The notes: generated by a model not told the origin, from the sequence alone. DNA of 64,000 nucleotides from CBDDBX01 sp965225955 (GCA_965225955.1 CBDDBX010000001.1:137533-201532), one strand, 5' to 3'; shown: positions 33,957 to 42,457, numbered from the stretch's first letter. Numbers and translations: made by a program.

Positions 33957-35024
33957 CTATTTGTTAAATCTGAAATGTATTATATCACCATCTTTGGTTA
34001 TATATTCTTTACCTTCAAGTCGTAAAAGCCCTTTCTCTTTAGCCTGAGGGAAGCCGCCTGACTCCAGGAAGTCACTCCAGTATATTACTTCACCACGTAT
34101 GAAACCCTGCTGAATATCACTGTGAATTTTCCCTGCAGCGTTGTATGCAGTGCAATCTTTCTCAACAGTCCAGGCCTTTGTTTCATCACTACCTACAGTA
34201 AAGAATGATTGCAGGTTCATGAGATTATAGCTGGTTTTAATGAGGCTGTCTTTTATATATTCATAATTTTTGAGTCCATACTCTTCCTGGAAAATTTCCC
34301 TCTCTTCCTCTTCCAGTTCAAGAAGTTCAGTTTCAATTTTCCCACAGAACATTACAGTACATGATGAGGCAGTTGGCTCCTGCGCCATTTCTGAATATTT
34401 TTCAAGACTGTTCTCATCACAGTTGACAATATGAACTATTGGTTTCTGTGACAGGAATTTAAATCCTTTTACAATGATCTCTTCATGAGGGTTGAAATCA
34501 AACTCTCTCAGAGGTTTTCCATCTTCAAGGAAAGCGAGCATCCTCTGAAAAAGATCAAGCTCTTCGATTATCTCTTTTGATTTGATTTTCTTTCTGTCAT
34601 GTTCAAGCTTTTCTACTCTTTTTTCAATACCAATGTAGTCAGTTGTTCTAAGCTCTTCTTCAATTTTTTCTATATCTGAAGCAGGGTTGATCTCTTCGTT
34701 AATGTGTATTATTTCATCATCAGCGAAACCACGTACAACATGTACCAGACCGTCACCACGTCTGACAAGATCTATAAATGTGGAGTTTTTACTTTCGCCA
34801 AAGGCTATTGAGCCAGTGTCAAGATATTCAATTTTCGCATATACCGGAGGGGTTTTGAAGTAGTCTGCGCACTTCTTAAGCCTCTCGTCGGGAACATCAA
34901 CAATTGCTTTATGAAATTCCTGTGTAGTTGCTGAAAATTTTGAAATTTCAACATTCTGATCTGTCAGTAGATTGAATAATAACGTTTTGCCAGTTTTAGG
35001 GTATCCAAATATTGTGAGTATCAT
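33957..35024 (-). CDS. YchF/Obg-like P-loop GTPase/ATPase with TGS domain
   Basis: Starts MILTIFGYPKTGKTLLFNLL, a P-loop that replaces the usual YchF N-x-x-V-G-K-S. Then come DVPDERLKKCADYF (the 'VPD-x-R-l' block of YchF), DLVRRGDGLVHVVRGFAD, a helical coiled insert (residues 115-180), SQKPIVHIVNCDE (the nucleotide-base motif region) and a C-terminal TGS domain (AWTVEKDCTAYNAAGKIHSD then GFIRGEVIYWSDF). YchF binds ATP and ribosomes. This divergent copy lacks the typical active-site detail at the P-loop. The frame begins with TTG at 35039; the ATG at 35024 starts the strand directly. Confidence 0.82.
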   Translation of the reverse strand: MILTIFGYPKTGKTLLFNLLTDQNVEISKFSATTQEFHKAIVDVPDERLKKCADYFKTPPVYAKIEYLDTGSIAFGESKNSTFIDLVRRGDGLVHVVRGFADDEIIHINEEINPASDIEKIEEELRTTDYIGIEKRVEKLEHDRKKIKSKEIIEELDLFQRMLAFLEDGKPLREFDFNPHEEIIVKGFKFLSQKPIVHIVNCDENSLEKYSEMAQEPTASSCTVMFCGKIETELLELEEEEREIFQEEYGLKNYEYIKDSLIKTSYNLMNLQSFFTVGSDETKAWTVEKDCTAYNAAGKIHSDIQQGFIRGEVIYWSDFLESGGFPQAKEKGLLRLEGKEYITKDGDIIHFRFNK

Positions 35025-35139
35025 AAAGGCATTATACAAATTAATTGGAATCAGTCAATAGAGAAGGGAAAAGAATCTGTTAAAGCAGAACTATCTGTAA
35101 CCCGTCTGTGTCAGTCTTTGTTTGTGCAGATTCGTTTTT

Positions 35140-35823
35140 TTAAACAGGTAACTGAACTGAGCCGTCAAAAAAGAACACGCTGATGGCTTTATATATGAAA
35201 TAGCCACTGATAACTATCAGAAGATAGCCCAGATAGAATGTAATCTTTTTCTGTCTTTCCGGCGTGATTATACGCTTCATTTTTCTTGTTACGAAGATAA
35301 CGGTTATAAAGTAGGCTAATGCTCCACAGGTAACTGTTATAAAGAAAGCTATTGTGTAATTCATTCCCGGAGGATTCAGAAGTTTCTGTTGTCTCAGAAA
35401 GGATAGTACAAGCATCCATGAGACTATTCCAAGAGGATTAACAAGTACCATTGTAAGGCCTTTAAGAAGGGACCATCTCTTTCTTCTTATTTTTACAACT
35501 ATTGGGGTGTCGTTATCCTGTACAAGTTTTCTGGAATCTTTAAGAGAAATGATCCCAAGTACAGCAGTTATGATAGCAGTACCCAGCATGAAGCTACCTT
35601 CAGCTACCGGATTTGATGTAAACGGAGTGATACCAAAAAGTCCACATAAGCCCCACACACCGTCACCCAGTGCAGCTCCTGCTGCAATGCATATAGCTTG
35701 TGGATAATGCTTTTTGAGAGCTGTATTGAATATTTCAATATTAACTGGTCCGATAGGTATACACAGAAGCCCTGAAGCGAAGAAAACGGCTAAGTAAAAC
35801 ATACTAATTCCAAGGGGTGACAT
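35140..35823 (-). CDS. LysE-family amino-acid exporter
   Basis: Six membrane segments can be traced. The opening MFYLAVFFASGLLCIPIGPV contains the IPIGPVN motif of LysE/RhtB exporters, followed by AICIAAGAALGDGVWGLCGL, and a later segment VLVNPLGIVSWMLV. The family exports amino acids such as lysine, threonine or homoserine. The frame opens at a TTG (35871); the ATG at 35823 gives the usual length (~227 residues). It lies upstream of the leucine operon on the other strand, but no direct link is shown. Confidence 0.82.
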   Translation of the reverse strand: MSPLGISMFYLAVFFASGLLCIPIGPVNIEIFNTALKKHYPQAICIAAGAALGDGVWGLCGLFGITPFTSNPVAEGSFMLGTAIITAVLGIISLKDSRKLVQDNDTPIVVKIRRKRWSLLKGLTMVLVNPLGIVSWMLVLSFLRQQKLLNPPGMNYTIAFFITVTCGALAYFITVIFVTRKMKRIITPERQKKITFYLGYLLIVISGYFIYKAISVFFFDGSVQLPV

Positions 35824-36285
35824 AACACAGATTGTATCAGATGCCTTTGGAATGTCAAATTCTCTATACAACTGTTCTGCTCTGTAAAAGCCTGTGAAAA
35901 AGAAATCAACTTTTCCACAAATTATGAGGATTTTGTAGTGAATTACCCCGGGAGATAAGAACTGATGAGGGTTCTGAAAAATTGCACAAAAACATGTGAT
36001 GGAAAAAGTGGAAAATTGTTGAAAAAAACCAAGAGCCTTTCACAGAAAGGGTTTTGAGATTGAAAAAAATGTGGAAAAGTGAATTAAAGCAATTTTATGA
36101 GGATTTTTCCAAAGGGATTGTGCAAAAAACAGGTGAGTAAAAAAGTATCAGTTTCAGGTTAAGATATTGTGAAGTATTGAGGTTATCTGAAACGGTGGAA
36201 AGTAAATTTTTTTTGAGAAGGAGCTGTTTTTCTGAAATAAATTTTGAAAAACTCTTCACTTTTTTGTTTTTATCTGAATGAGCTA
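35824..36285. other. Long non-coding region with repeated GTGGAAAA/TTTTCCAC words
   Basis: No convincing ORF. The strand is purine-rich with TTTTCCACA at 35911-35919 and TGTGGAAAA at 36070-36078, both matching the relaxed DnaA box TTWTNCACA, and further GTGGAAAAT and GTGGAAAG words at about 36009 and 36194. The clustering may be a replication or regulatory signal or chance in an AT-rich tract. I see no promoter or hairpin of note before 36286. Confidence 0.4.
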
Positions 36286-36314
36286 TTGACAATCGTTTCT
36301 GTGTGAGATATTAT
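36286..36314 (+). promoter_or_regulatory. Strong sigma-70-like promoter of the leucine operon
   Basis: TTGACA (36286-36291), exactly 17 bases, then TATTAT (36309-36314). Transcription would begin near 36321, about 430 bases before the first long gene, leaving room for a regulatory leader. A second TTGACA (36326-36331) lies just downstream but has no good -10. Confidence 0.8.
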
Positions 36315-36368
36315 TGCCGGACAAATTGACAAGCCGTATCTCTGAATAAGAACGGCCGGGAGGCGATA

Positions 36369-36551
36369 ATGTCAAAAGTAAGTTTAATTAAAAGAACCAG
36401 TTCTATTATTAAAAGCTTTATTTCCATTATTGTCGTACTCCACTCAGACTCTCGACTTAGAAGCTTTATTATGAAGCTTAAAGGTATGCGTCCACTGAGT
36501 CTGGTAATCTACAGGGAGTATCTCTACTCCTGTAGCAGTTCTCCGCAATAG
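36369..36551 (+). CDS. Possible leader peptide ORF of the leu operon
   Basis: A 60-residue frame with an excellent ribosome site (CGGGAGG, 5 bases before the ATG), about 48 bases after the predicted transcription start. It contains a branched-chain-rich stretch FISIIVVLHSD, where six of seven consecutive residues (ISIIVVL) are Ile, Val or Leu. Attenuation leaders of ilv/leu operons use such clusters, so ribosome stalling on Leu or Ile/Val tRNA shortage could change downstream folding. Later Leu residues (RLRSF, RPLSLVI) and an unusual length are less typical. The end overlaps a hairpin (36511-36535). The role is inferred from position and composition. Confidence 0.42.
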   Translation: MSKVSLIKRTSSIIKSFISIIVVLHSDSRLRSFIMKLKGMRPLSLVIYREYLYSCSSSPQ

Positions 36552-36718
36552 CGGAATCTGATTGCAGATGAACTGCACAGCTATACTCATATAAAACTTT
36601 ACAGATACAGGTAGAAGTCTGTCTGCTTTCAGCGGACTGATATTAAGTATAGTTGTATACACACCTTTCACAATGAGTTTACAGAAAACCATCTCTCTCA
36701 TTTTAACAGGGGAGAGGT
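36511..36718 (+). promoter_or_regulatory. Structured leader before leuA with possible attenuator hairpins
   Basis: Several small hairpins follow one another: ACAGG(G)AGTA-TCTC-TACTCCTGT (36511-36535), TCCGC-AATA-GCGGA (36542-36555), GTCTGCT-TTC-AGCGGAC (about 36619-36635), GTATA-GTTG-TATAC (about 36640-36653), and a longer stem ACC(a)TCTCTC with GGGAGAGGT (36688-36718) followed by a short T tract. The last resembles an attenuator terminator just before the first gene. No known riboswitch or T-box consensus was found. Confidence 0.45.
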
Positions 36719-36754
36719 CTGTTTAATAAAAAATCACTAAAAGGAGATTGTAAA

Positions 36755-37210
36755 ATGGCTGTAAAAGGAACTGTTTATGGTTTAAAGAAAAACGAATCCC
36801 TGTACAAAGGGAATCAGGATCAGGAGAGCCCCATTATCTCTCTGATTGGAAAACTGAATGACTTCAGTTCTGAAGTTGCTGAAGAGTTGAGGAGCCAGGG
36901 GATTGAGTATATTTTAACAACTCAACTGTCTGAAGAGGACTATCTGAATCTGATATCCTCAGGGTTTTGTGTAATTGAAGTGGAAAACTCTGAAGTTGCT
37001 CCCAAAGGTTCTGAATTGACAATTGATTATGAAAAAGGCTTGTTGATAAACCACACTACAGAAATCATCAGTAAATTCAGAACTGAGCAGCGCAGAATGA
37101 AAGAGATGGCTCAGTTTGTACATGCCTGCAAAGGGAAGGTTGAGTATCAGGACTACATTAACTGTGTTGCTAAATACCAGTATGAAAGTAATGAAGTCCG
37201 GGCAATGTAG
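36755..37210 (+). CDS. LeuD-like (isopropylmalate dehydratase small subunit-like) partial domain protein
   Basis: AAAAGGAGATT precedes the ATG. Residues 40-115 parallel the LeuD encoded 3 kb downstream: QGIEYILTTQLSEEDYLNLI beside the LeuD 'AGISCVIAESFARIFL' region, SSGFCVIEVENSEV beside NTGLLVIETEEGVV, and GSELTIDYEKGLLINHTT beside GDSVEIDIEGGVITNSSS. The N-terminal part, which in LeuD has the GCGSSREHAP substrate loop, is absent. A helical C-terminus (residues 115-151) is unlike LeuD. It is the first long gene of the leu operon, followed 10 bases later by leuA, so it could be a regulatory or dead paralogue. I do not recognise an established family. Confidence 0.55.
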   Translation: MAVKGTVYGLKKNESLYKGNQDQESPIISLIGKLNDFSSEVAEELRSQGIEYILTTQLSEEDYLNLISSGFCVIEVENSEVAPKGSELTIDYEKGLLINHTTEIISKFRTEQRRMKEMAQFVHACKGKVEYQDYINCVAKYQYESNEVRAM

Positions 37211-37220
37211 GGGGGTGAAT

Positions 37221-38750
37221 ATGAAAAGAAGAATCAGAATATTTGATACTACTTTAAGAGATGGAGAACAGGCTCCCGGTGCCTCAATGTCAATTCAGCA
37301 GAAAATCGAGCTGGCCCGGGCTATAGAAAGAATGGGAGCCGATAGAATTGAGGCTGGTTTTCCAGCCTCTTCTCCTGTTCAGTATGAGGCTGTAAGAGAA
37401 GTGGGGTCCCTGCTTGAAAAGGCAACTACAGTGGCTTTATCCCGATGTGTAAAAGGAGATATTGATGCAGCAGACAAAGCTCTTGCAGGTATTGACAGAA
37501 GAATGCTGCATCTCTTTATTGCAACTTCACCGGTTCACAGAAAATTTAAACTTAAAATGGACAGAGCTGAAGTGCTTAAACGCCTCACAGAGCATATGGA
37601 GTACGCTTCTCAAAGGTTTGAACTTATTGAATTTTCTGCTGAAGATGCTTCAAGAACAGAACCTGATTTTCTAAAGGAGGTAATAAGGGTTGCTATTAAC
37701 AAAGGAGCTACAACAATAAATATACCGGATACTGTTGGATATGCTGTTCCTGATGAGTTTGGGGCTTTAATATCGGATCTCTGCAGGGATGTGCCTGAAC
37801 TTGCTGATGTAGAGTTGTCTGTTCACTGTCACAACGACCTGGGGCTGGCTGTAGCCAACTCTATTGCTGCTGTAAAAGCAGGAGCTGATCAGGTTGAGGT
37901 AACAGTGAACGGTATTGGAGAGAGAGCTGGTAATTGTGCCTTTGAAGAGTTTGTTATGGCAACTGATGTCAGAGGTGACTATTTTGATTTTTCCACAAAT
38001 ATAGAAACTGACAGGATTTACCACACCTCAAGGCTTCTTCAGAATATTACCGGAATAATAATACCTGATAATAAACCTGTACTGGGAGATAATGCTTTTG
38101 CCCACGAAGCAGGTATTCATCAGCATGGTGTTCTTGAGAACCGTGAAACTTATGAAATTATGCGACCTGATACCATCGGACGTCCTGAAAACGAGATAGT
38201 TCTGGGAAGGCATTCAGGTAAACACGCTTTTAAAAGTCGCCTGGAAGCTCTGGGTTTCTCAATGGACAGGGAACAGTTTGATTCTGCATTTAGCGAGTTT
38301 ACCTCTATAGCTGATACCAGAAAAGAGATCTATGATGAGGATGTCTGTGCTATAGCTGCATCAGTTCTTGGACAGGAAGAGAGGCAGTTAAGAATCATCG
38401 ATTTTAATTCCCATACAGGGAACAGTCTTATTCCTACGGCTTCTGTGAAGATAAAAAGAGGAGTAAGTGAATTTATTGCTTCATCTACCGGAGAAGGTCC
38501 TGTAGATGCACTTTTCAGAGCGATAGATACAGCCCTTGAACTTAAGTGTATCCTTAAAGAGTATGTAACTGAAGCGACTGGTACCGGTAAAAATGCTCAG
38601 GGAAGAGTGAAGTTATCTCTTGAGATTGATGGAAATATCTATCCCGGTAAAGGGACCTCAATTGATATTATAGAAGCTTCTGCTTCAGCCTATCTTAATG
38701 CCTGCAACTGTTTCTTCATGTCTGGTATTAAAAAGGCAGGAGAAGAATAA
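37221..38750 (+). CDS. leuA: 2-isopropylmalate synthase
   Basis: The ATG at 37221 is preceded by GGGGGTG; the open frame further upstream reads into the previous gene. It has the acyl-CoA/aldol fold of the HMGL family: RIFDTTLRDGEQAPGASMS (metal-binding Asp and Arg), ELSVHCHNDLGLAVANS (His-x-His), TVNGIGERAGN and LGRHSGKHAFKSRLEALG, then a C-terminal LeuA regulatory domain (about residues 390-505) that senses leucine. It makes 2-isopropylmalate from 2-ketoisovalerate and acetyl-CoA, the first step of leucine biosynthesis. About 509 residues, normal for the family. A strong match. Confidence 0.95.
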   Translation: MKRRIRIFDTTLRDGEQAPGASMSIQQKIELARAIERMGADRIEAGFPASSPVQYEAVREVGSLLEKATTVALSRCVKGDIDAADKALAGIDRRMLHLFIATSPVHRKFKLKMDRAEVLKRLTEHMEYASQRFELIEFSAEDASRTEPDFLKEVIRVAINKGATTINIPDTVGYAVPDEFGALISDLCRDVPELADVELSVHCHNDLGLAVANSIAAVKAGADQVEVTVNGIGERAGNCAFEEFVMATDVRGDYFDFSTNIETDRIYHTSRLLQNITGIIIPDNKPVLGDNAFAHEAGIHQHGVLENRETYEIMRPDTIGRPENEIVLGRHSGKHAFKSRLEALGFSMDREQFDSAFSEFTSIADTRKEIYDEDVCAIAASVLGQEERQLRIIDFNSHTGNSLIPTASVKIKRGVSEFIASSTGEGPVDALFRAIDTALELKCILKEYVTEATGTGKNAQGRVKLSLEIDGNIYPGKGTSIDIIEASASAYLNACNCFFMSGIKKAGEE

Positions 38751-38751
38751 G

Positions 38752-40026
38752 ATGATCTGTTCAGGAACTATGAGTGAGCAGATTCTGTCCTTAAAGGCGG
38801 GGCGACAGGTGAGAGCAGGTGAATATATTATTGTGAAGCCGGATATTGCTCTGGCCAATGATATAACTGCCCCTGTAGCAATCGATCTCTTCCGAAGCAG
38901 AGGGTACAAAAAAGTTCATGACTCTTCAATGATTGCCATAATACCGGATCATTTTGTACCAAACAAGGATATTGAGAGTGCTGAACAGGTAAAGAAGGTC
39001 AGAAAGTTTGCAAAAGAGCAGAAGGTTAAATATTTTCTTGAAGCCGGGCGCATGGGAATTGAGCATGTTGTGCTACCTGAAGAGGGTTGGGTCGGACCTG
39101 GAGACCTGGTGTATGGCGCAGACTCCCATACCTGCACATATGGAGGGGTGGGAGCTTTCTCAACAGGAGTCGGCTCTACTGATATTGCAGGCTTGTACAT
39201 GAAAGGAAAGTGCTGGTTGAAAGTTCCTGAAGCAATAAGAGTTAATCTAAGAGGAAGTCTGAAAGGCCATGCTTCTTCTAAAGATATAATTCTGAAACTC
39301 ATAAAGATCCTTGGAGTGGATGGTGCAAATTACAGAGTTCTTGAATTTACCGGTGAAGCAGTTTCAGATCTTCCTGTTGAGGGGAGAATGACTATTGCCA
39401 ATATGGCTGTCGAAGCGGGAGCTAAAACAGGGATTTTTCCTTCTGATACCAGATGTATGAAGTATGTTGAGGAGAGAGGGAGAAGGGGGATGAAGCTAAA
39501 GCCTTCAGAAGATGCCTCCTATGTTAAGGAAGTAGTGATTAATCTTGATGAACTGGAGCCTCAGGTAGCCTACCCTGATCTACCCTCCAGGTGTCATAAT
39601 GTTTCTGATGCTGAGAAAGAGGAGATAAAGATTGATCAGGTAGTTATCGGGAGCTGTACAAATGGAAGGATAAGTGATCTTAAAGTTGCAGCAGAGATGT
39701 TGAAAGGGAAGCAGGTTAACGAAAATATCAGATGCATAGTTATTCCTGGTTCTCAGAAGGTCTATATGGAAGCTATTCAGAAAGGCTACATAGAGATCTT
39801 CATTCAATCAGGGTGTGTAGTATCAACTCCTACATGCGGACCTTGTCTGGGAGGGTATATGGGAATACTGGCAGGAGGCGAGACTGCTCTGGCAACTACA
39901 AACAGGAATTTCAGGGGGCGGATGGGACACCCGGATAGCAGAATATATCTGGCATCTCCGGCAACTGCAGCAGCATCGGCTGTTACCGGGAAAATTACTG
40001 CACCTTTTAATTCAGAGGAGTTATAG
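38752..40026 (+). CDS. leuC: 3-isopropylmalate dehydratase large subunit
   Basis: The ATG at 38752 follows AGGAG in the leuA-leuC junction (an ATG at 38770 is an alternative). Aconitase-fold signatures are GADSHTCTYGGVGAFSTGVG, VVIGSCTNGRISDLK and CVVSTPTCGPCLGGY, whose Cys bind the [4Fe-4S] cluster. At ~424 residues it is the short type found with small LeuD subunits in archaea and anaerobic bacteria. It isomerises 2- to 3-isopropylmalate. It starts one base after the leuA stop and ends just before leuD. Confidence 0.95.
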   Translation: MICSGTMSEQILSLKAGRQVRAGEYIIVKPDIALANDITAPVAIDLFRSRGYKKVHDSSMIAIIPDHFVPNKDIESAEQVKKVRKFAKEQKVKYFLEAGRMGIEHVVLPEEGWVGPGDLVYGADSHTCTYGGVGAFSTGVGSTDIAGLYMKGKCWLKVPEAIRVNLRGSLKGHASSKDIILKLIKILGVDGANYRVLEFTGEAVSDLPVEGRMTIANMAVEAGAKTGIFPSDTRCMKYVEERGRRGMKLKPSEDASYVKEVVINLDELEPQVAYPDLPSRCHNVSDAEKEEIKIDQVVIGSCTNGRISDLKVAAEMLKGKQVNENIRCIVIPGSQKVYMEAIQKGYIEIFIQSGCVVSTPTCGPCLGGYMGILAGGETALATTNRNFRGRMGHPDSRIYLASPATAAASAVTGKITAPFNSEEL

Positions 40027-40027
40027 A

Positions 40028-40528
40028 ATGGTTGTAAAAGGAAAAGTTTTTGTTTTTGGAGATAATATAAATACTGATGAGATAATTCCCGCGAGGTATC
40101 TTGTCTCATCCTGTGCTGAAGAGCTGGCTCAGTACTGTATGGAAGATGTAAGGCCAGGTTTTGGAAGCAGAGAGGATCTGAAAGGAGCTGTTATTCTTGG
40201 AGGAGAAAATTTTGGATGTGGTTCTTCCAGAGAACATGCCCCAATGGCTATTAAAGCTGCTGGTATAAGTTGTGTTATTGCTGAATCCTTTGCCCGTATA
40301 TTTCTTAGAAACAGTTTTAATACAGGGTTACTGGTTATTGAGACTGAAGAGGGTGTTGTTGCAGGAGAGGGAGATTCAGTTGAAATTGATATTGAAGGTG
40401 GAGTCATTACCAACAGTAGTAGTGGGGAAACCTTTCGTTTTAAAGCTCTGCCTCCTTTTGTTGGTGAAATTGTAGATGCAGGGGGGTGGCTGAACTATCT
40501 TGATGAAATTATAAAGGAGGAAGAATAG
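40028..40528 (+). CDS. leuD: 3-isopropylmalate dehydratase small subunit
   Basis: The 166-residue swivelling domain: NINTDEIIPARYLVSS (binding loop), GGENFGCGSSREHAPMAIKA (substrate Ser/Arg) and RNSFNTGLLVIETEEG. It complements the LeuC it immediately follows (one base between stop and start). The tail GGWLNYLDEIIKEEE is normal for the family. The stop is shared with the first base of leuB (TAGTG). Confidence 0.94.
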   Translation: MVVKGKVFVFGDNINTDEIIPARYLVSSCAEELAQYCMEDVRPGFGSREDLKGAVILGGENFGCGSSREHAPMAIKAAGISCVIAESFARIFLRNSFNTGLLVIETEEGVVAGEGDSVEIDIEGGVITNSSSGETFRFKALPPFVGEIVDAGGWLNYLDEIIKEEE

Positions 40529-41586
40529 TGTGGGATTACAGAGTCGCAGTACTTGCTGGTGATGGAATCGGGCCGGAGGTTATGGATGAGGCCCTGAAAG
40601 TACTTAATAAACTGGAGAGTATTTATAAACTGAAAATAGATTATAAAGAAGCCCTTATTGGAGGAGCGGCAATTGAGAGAACCGGAACTCCTTTGCCTGA
40701 AGATACTAAACAGTTGTGCATGGAATCTGATGCCGTTTTGCTTGGTAGTGTCGGTGGGCCCCAGTGGGATAGTCTGCCAAAAGAGAAGAGACCTGAAACG
40801 GGGGGACTGCTTGCTCTGAGAAGAGCAATGGGACTCTATTCAAATATCAGGCCTGTTACTGGTTATAAGGGACTTGAAGAGAGAACCCCACTTAAAGAGG
40901 AGTTATACAGGAAGCTTGATATGGTTACTGTCAGAGAACTATCATCGGGCATCTATTTTGGGGAACCCGGGTATGTTAATGATAAAGAAGCTCTCGACTC
41001 CATGGTATACAGAAGAGAGGAGATCAGCAGAGTTGCTGTTGAAGCTTTTAAGCTTGCTGAAAAAAGAAAAAAGAGGTTGCTCTCAGTTGATAAAGCCAAT
41101 GTCTTAAACTGCTCCGGTCTCTGGAGGGAAGTGGTTTCTGATCTGGCAGGGAATTTTCCTGAGGTGGAACTGAAACACATGTATGTGGATAACTGTGCTA
41201 TGCAGATGATTCTGAATCCTGGTGATATAGATGTTTTACTGACTTCGAATATGTTTGGGGATATTCTTTCAGATGAATCTGCTGCTCTAACGGGATCTCT
41301 TGGGTTGCTGCCTTCTGCTTCTCTTGGAAAAGGAGTCGCTCTTTATGAACCAGCTGGAGGTTCTGCGCCGGAACTTGCAGGTAAGAACCTGGCAAACCCG
41401 GTAGCTCAGATTCTGTCTGCAGCTCTGATGTTCAGTTTCTCATTTAATGTGCCGGAAGCTTCAGAAAGAGTGTTCAGAGCCGTTGAAGGTGTAATATCCG
41501 ATGGTATACTCACAAAAGAGCTGGCAGGTGCTGGAAGTTATGTGACCTGTAGTGAGATGGGGTATGCAATCTGTAAAAGATTATAA
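40528..41586 (+). CDS. leuB: 3-isopropylmalate dehydrogenase
   Basis: The GTG start overlaps the leuD stop by one base, with AAAGGAGGAAG upstream. Motifs: VAVLAGDGIGPEVMDEALK, LGSVGGPQWDSLPKEKRPET (nucleotide site lead-in), RRAMGLYSNIRPV, SVDKANVLNCSGLWREVV (Lys, Asn), CAMQMILNPGDIDVLLTSNM, FGDILSDESAALTGSLGLLP (Mg2+ Asp) and EPAGGSAPELAGKNLANPV. It converts 3-isopropylmalate to 2-oxoisocaproate using NAD+. 352 residues, the usual length. Last gene of the operon. Confidence 0.96.
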   Translation: MWDYRVAVLAGDGIGPEVMDEALKVLNKLESIYKLKIDYKEALIGGAAIERTGTPLPEDTKQLCMESDAVLLGSVGGPQWDSLPKEKRPETGGLLALRRAMGLYSNIRPVTGYKGLEERTPLKEELYRKLDMVTVRELSSGIYFGEPGYVNDKEALDSMVYRREEISRVAVEAFKLAEKRKKRLLSVDKANVLNCSGLWREVVSDLAGNFPEVELKHMYVDNCAMQMILNPGDIDVLLTSNMFGDILSDESAALTGSLGLLPSASLGKGVALYEPAGGSAPELAGKNLANPVAQILSAALMFSFSFNVPEASERVFRAVEGVISDGILTKELAGAGSYVTCSEMGYAICKRL

Positions 41587-41597
41587 CTTTCAGGTAG

Positions 41598-41617
41598 GGG
41601 TGAAAAATTTTTCACCC
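41598..41617 (+). terminator. Terminator of the leucine operon
   Basis: A perfect 10-bp inverted repeat GGGTGAAAAA / TTTTTCACCC starts 11 bases after the leuB stop, and is followed by TACTTTACCTTATTG. The A/T half provides loop and U-tract. Confidence 0.75.
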
Positions 41618-41734
41618 TTACTTTACCTTATTGTGAAAAAAAATAAATTTTTTTTAAAATATTTATAAAGCCTGAAATCCCTTTATATATAAGGATAAAA
41701 AAATATATCTGTTATCTTTTTTTTCATTATGGGC

Positions 41735-41767
41735 TTGACAAAAACTTGTTACGATATTATTTTATCG
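41735..41767 (+). promoter_or_regulatory. rex promoter with overlapping palindrome (predicted Rex operator)
   Basis: TTGACA (41735-41740), 17 bases, TATTTT (41758-41763). The palindrome CGATA-TTATTT-TATCG (41752-41767) covers the -10. The same half-sites and spacing, starting 17 bases from the -35 first base, occur at the hyd promoter. This points to negative autoregulation by Rex; the site differs from the common TTGTGA-N6-TCACAA Rex box, so binding is inference. Confidence 0.72.
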
Positions 41768-41794
41768 GATGACTGATTATTGTAGAGGTTGCTA

Positions 41795-42457
41795 ATGTCT
41801 GATGATGTATTGAGAAAAGTACCTATTCCTGTTTTGAGAAGAATGCCTCAGTATTACTACTATGTAAAGCAACTTCTTGCTGATGGTGAAACTCACGTTT
41901 CGGCTACAAAAGTTGCTGAGCACTTCTATTTTGATTCAATAACTGTAAGAAAAGACCTTGCTCTTACCGGGGCAAAAGGTAAACCCAAAAAAGGTTTTAT
42001 AATTGCAGAGCTTATTGAGAAAATAGAAGATCTTCTGGGATGGGGAGAGCTTGATCAGGTTGTTCTTGTAGGATGTGGAGACCTGGGCTCTGCACTTCTT
42101 GGATATGAAGGTTTTGCAGATTACGGTCTGGAAGTTCTTGCAGCTTTTGATAACGATCCCGATAAGGTTGGTACAAAAATTCATGATAAAGCTGTACTTT
42201 CTGTAGATAAGGTAACAGATCTCTGTTACAGAATGCAGATTAAAATTGGTATTATTACTGTACCTGCAAGTGCAGCCCAGGATGTTGCTGATCGTCTTGT
42301 TTCCGGTGGTGTCAGAGGAATCTGGAATTTTACGCCAACAGCTCTTAAATTACCTAAAAATGTTGCTGTTCAGCAGCAGAGCATGGCTGGTTCTCTGGCG
42401 GTACTGGTTAAGAAGATAAAATCCAAAACAGATGAAGACGGGGATAGTCCCGAATAG
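41795..42457 (+). CDS. rex: Redox-sensing transcriptional repressor Rex
   Basis: The ATG at 41795 follows TAGAGG. The N-terminal winged helix contains PVLRRMPQYYYYVKQLL, HVSATKVAEHFYFDSITVRK and DLALTGAKGKPKKGF. The C-terminal Rossmann domain has VVLVGCGDLGSALLGYEGF (NAD(H) binding). Rex represses fermentation and respiration genes when NADH/NAD+ is low and leaves DNA when NADH binds. Some residues usually seen in the recognition helix region (for instance the 'LSR' around the turn) are changed, fitting the unusual predicted operator. It lies just after the leu operon and before the hydrogenase operon, but has its own promoter. Confidence 0.92.
   Translation: MSDDVLRKVPIPVLRRMPQYYYYVKQLLADGETHVSATKVAEHFYFDSITVRKDLALTGAKGKPKKGFIIAELIEKIEDLLGWGELDQVVLVGCGDLGSALLGYEGFADYGLEVLAAFDNDPDKVGTKIHDKAVLSVDKVTDLCYRMQIKIGIITVPASAAQDVADRLVSGGVRGIWNFTPTALKLPKNVAVQQQSMAGSLAVLVKKIKSKTDEDGDSPE

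Noticed and set aside
35824..36285. Chromosomal replication origin
   Set aside because: Only two relaxed DnaA boxes, with no dnaA/dnaN/rnpA neighbours and no AT-rich unwinding element distinct from background.
36444..36701. Minus-strand 85-residue ORF in the leu leader
   Set aside because: It lies antisense to a promoter-driven leader, lacks a ribosome site and resembles no family.
36286..36754. T-box or known riboswitch in the leu leader
   Set aside because: I found no GGGTGGNACCGCG-like T-box sequence and no conserved riboswitch core.
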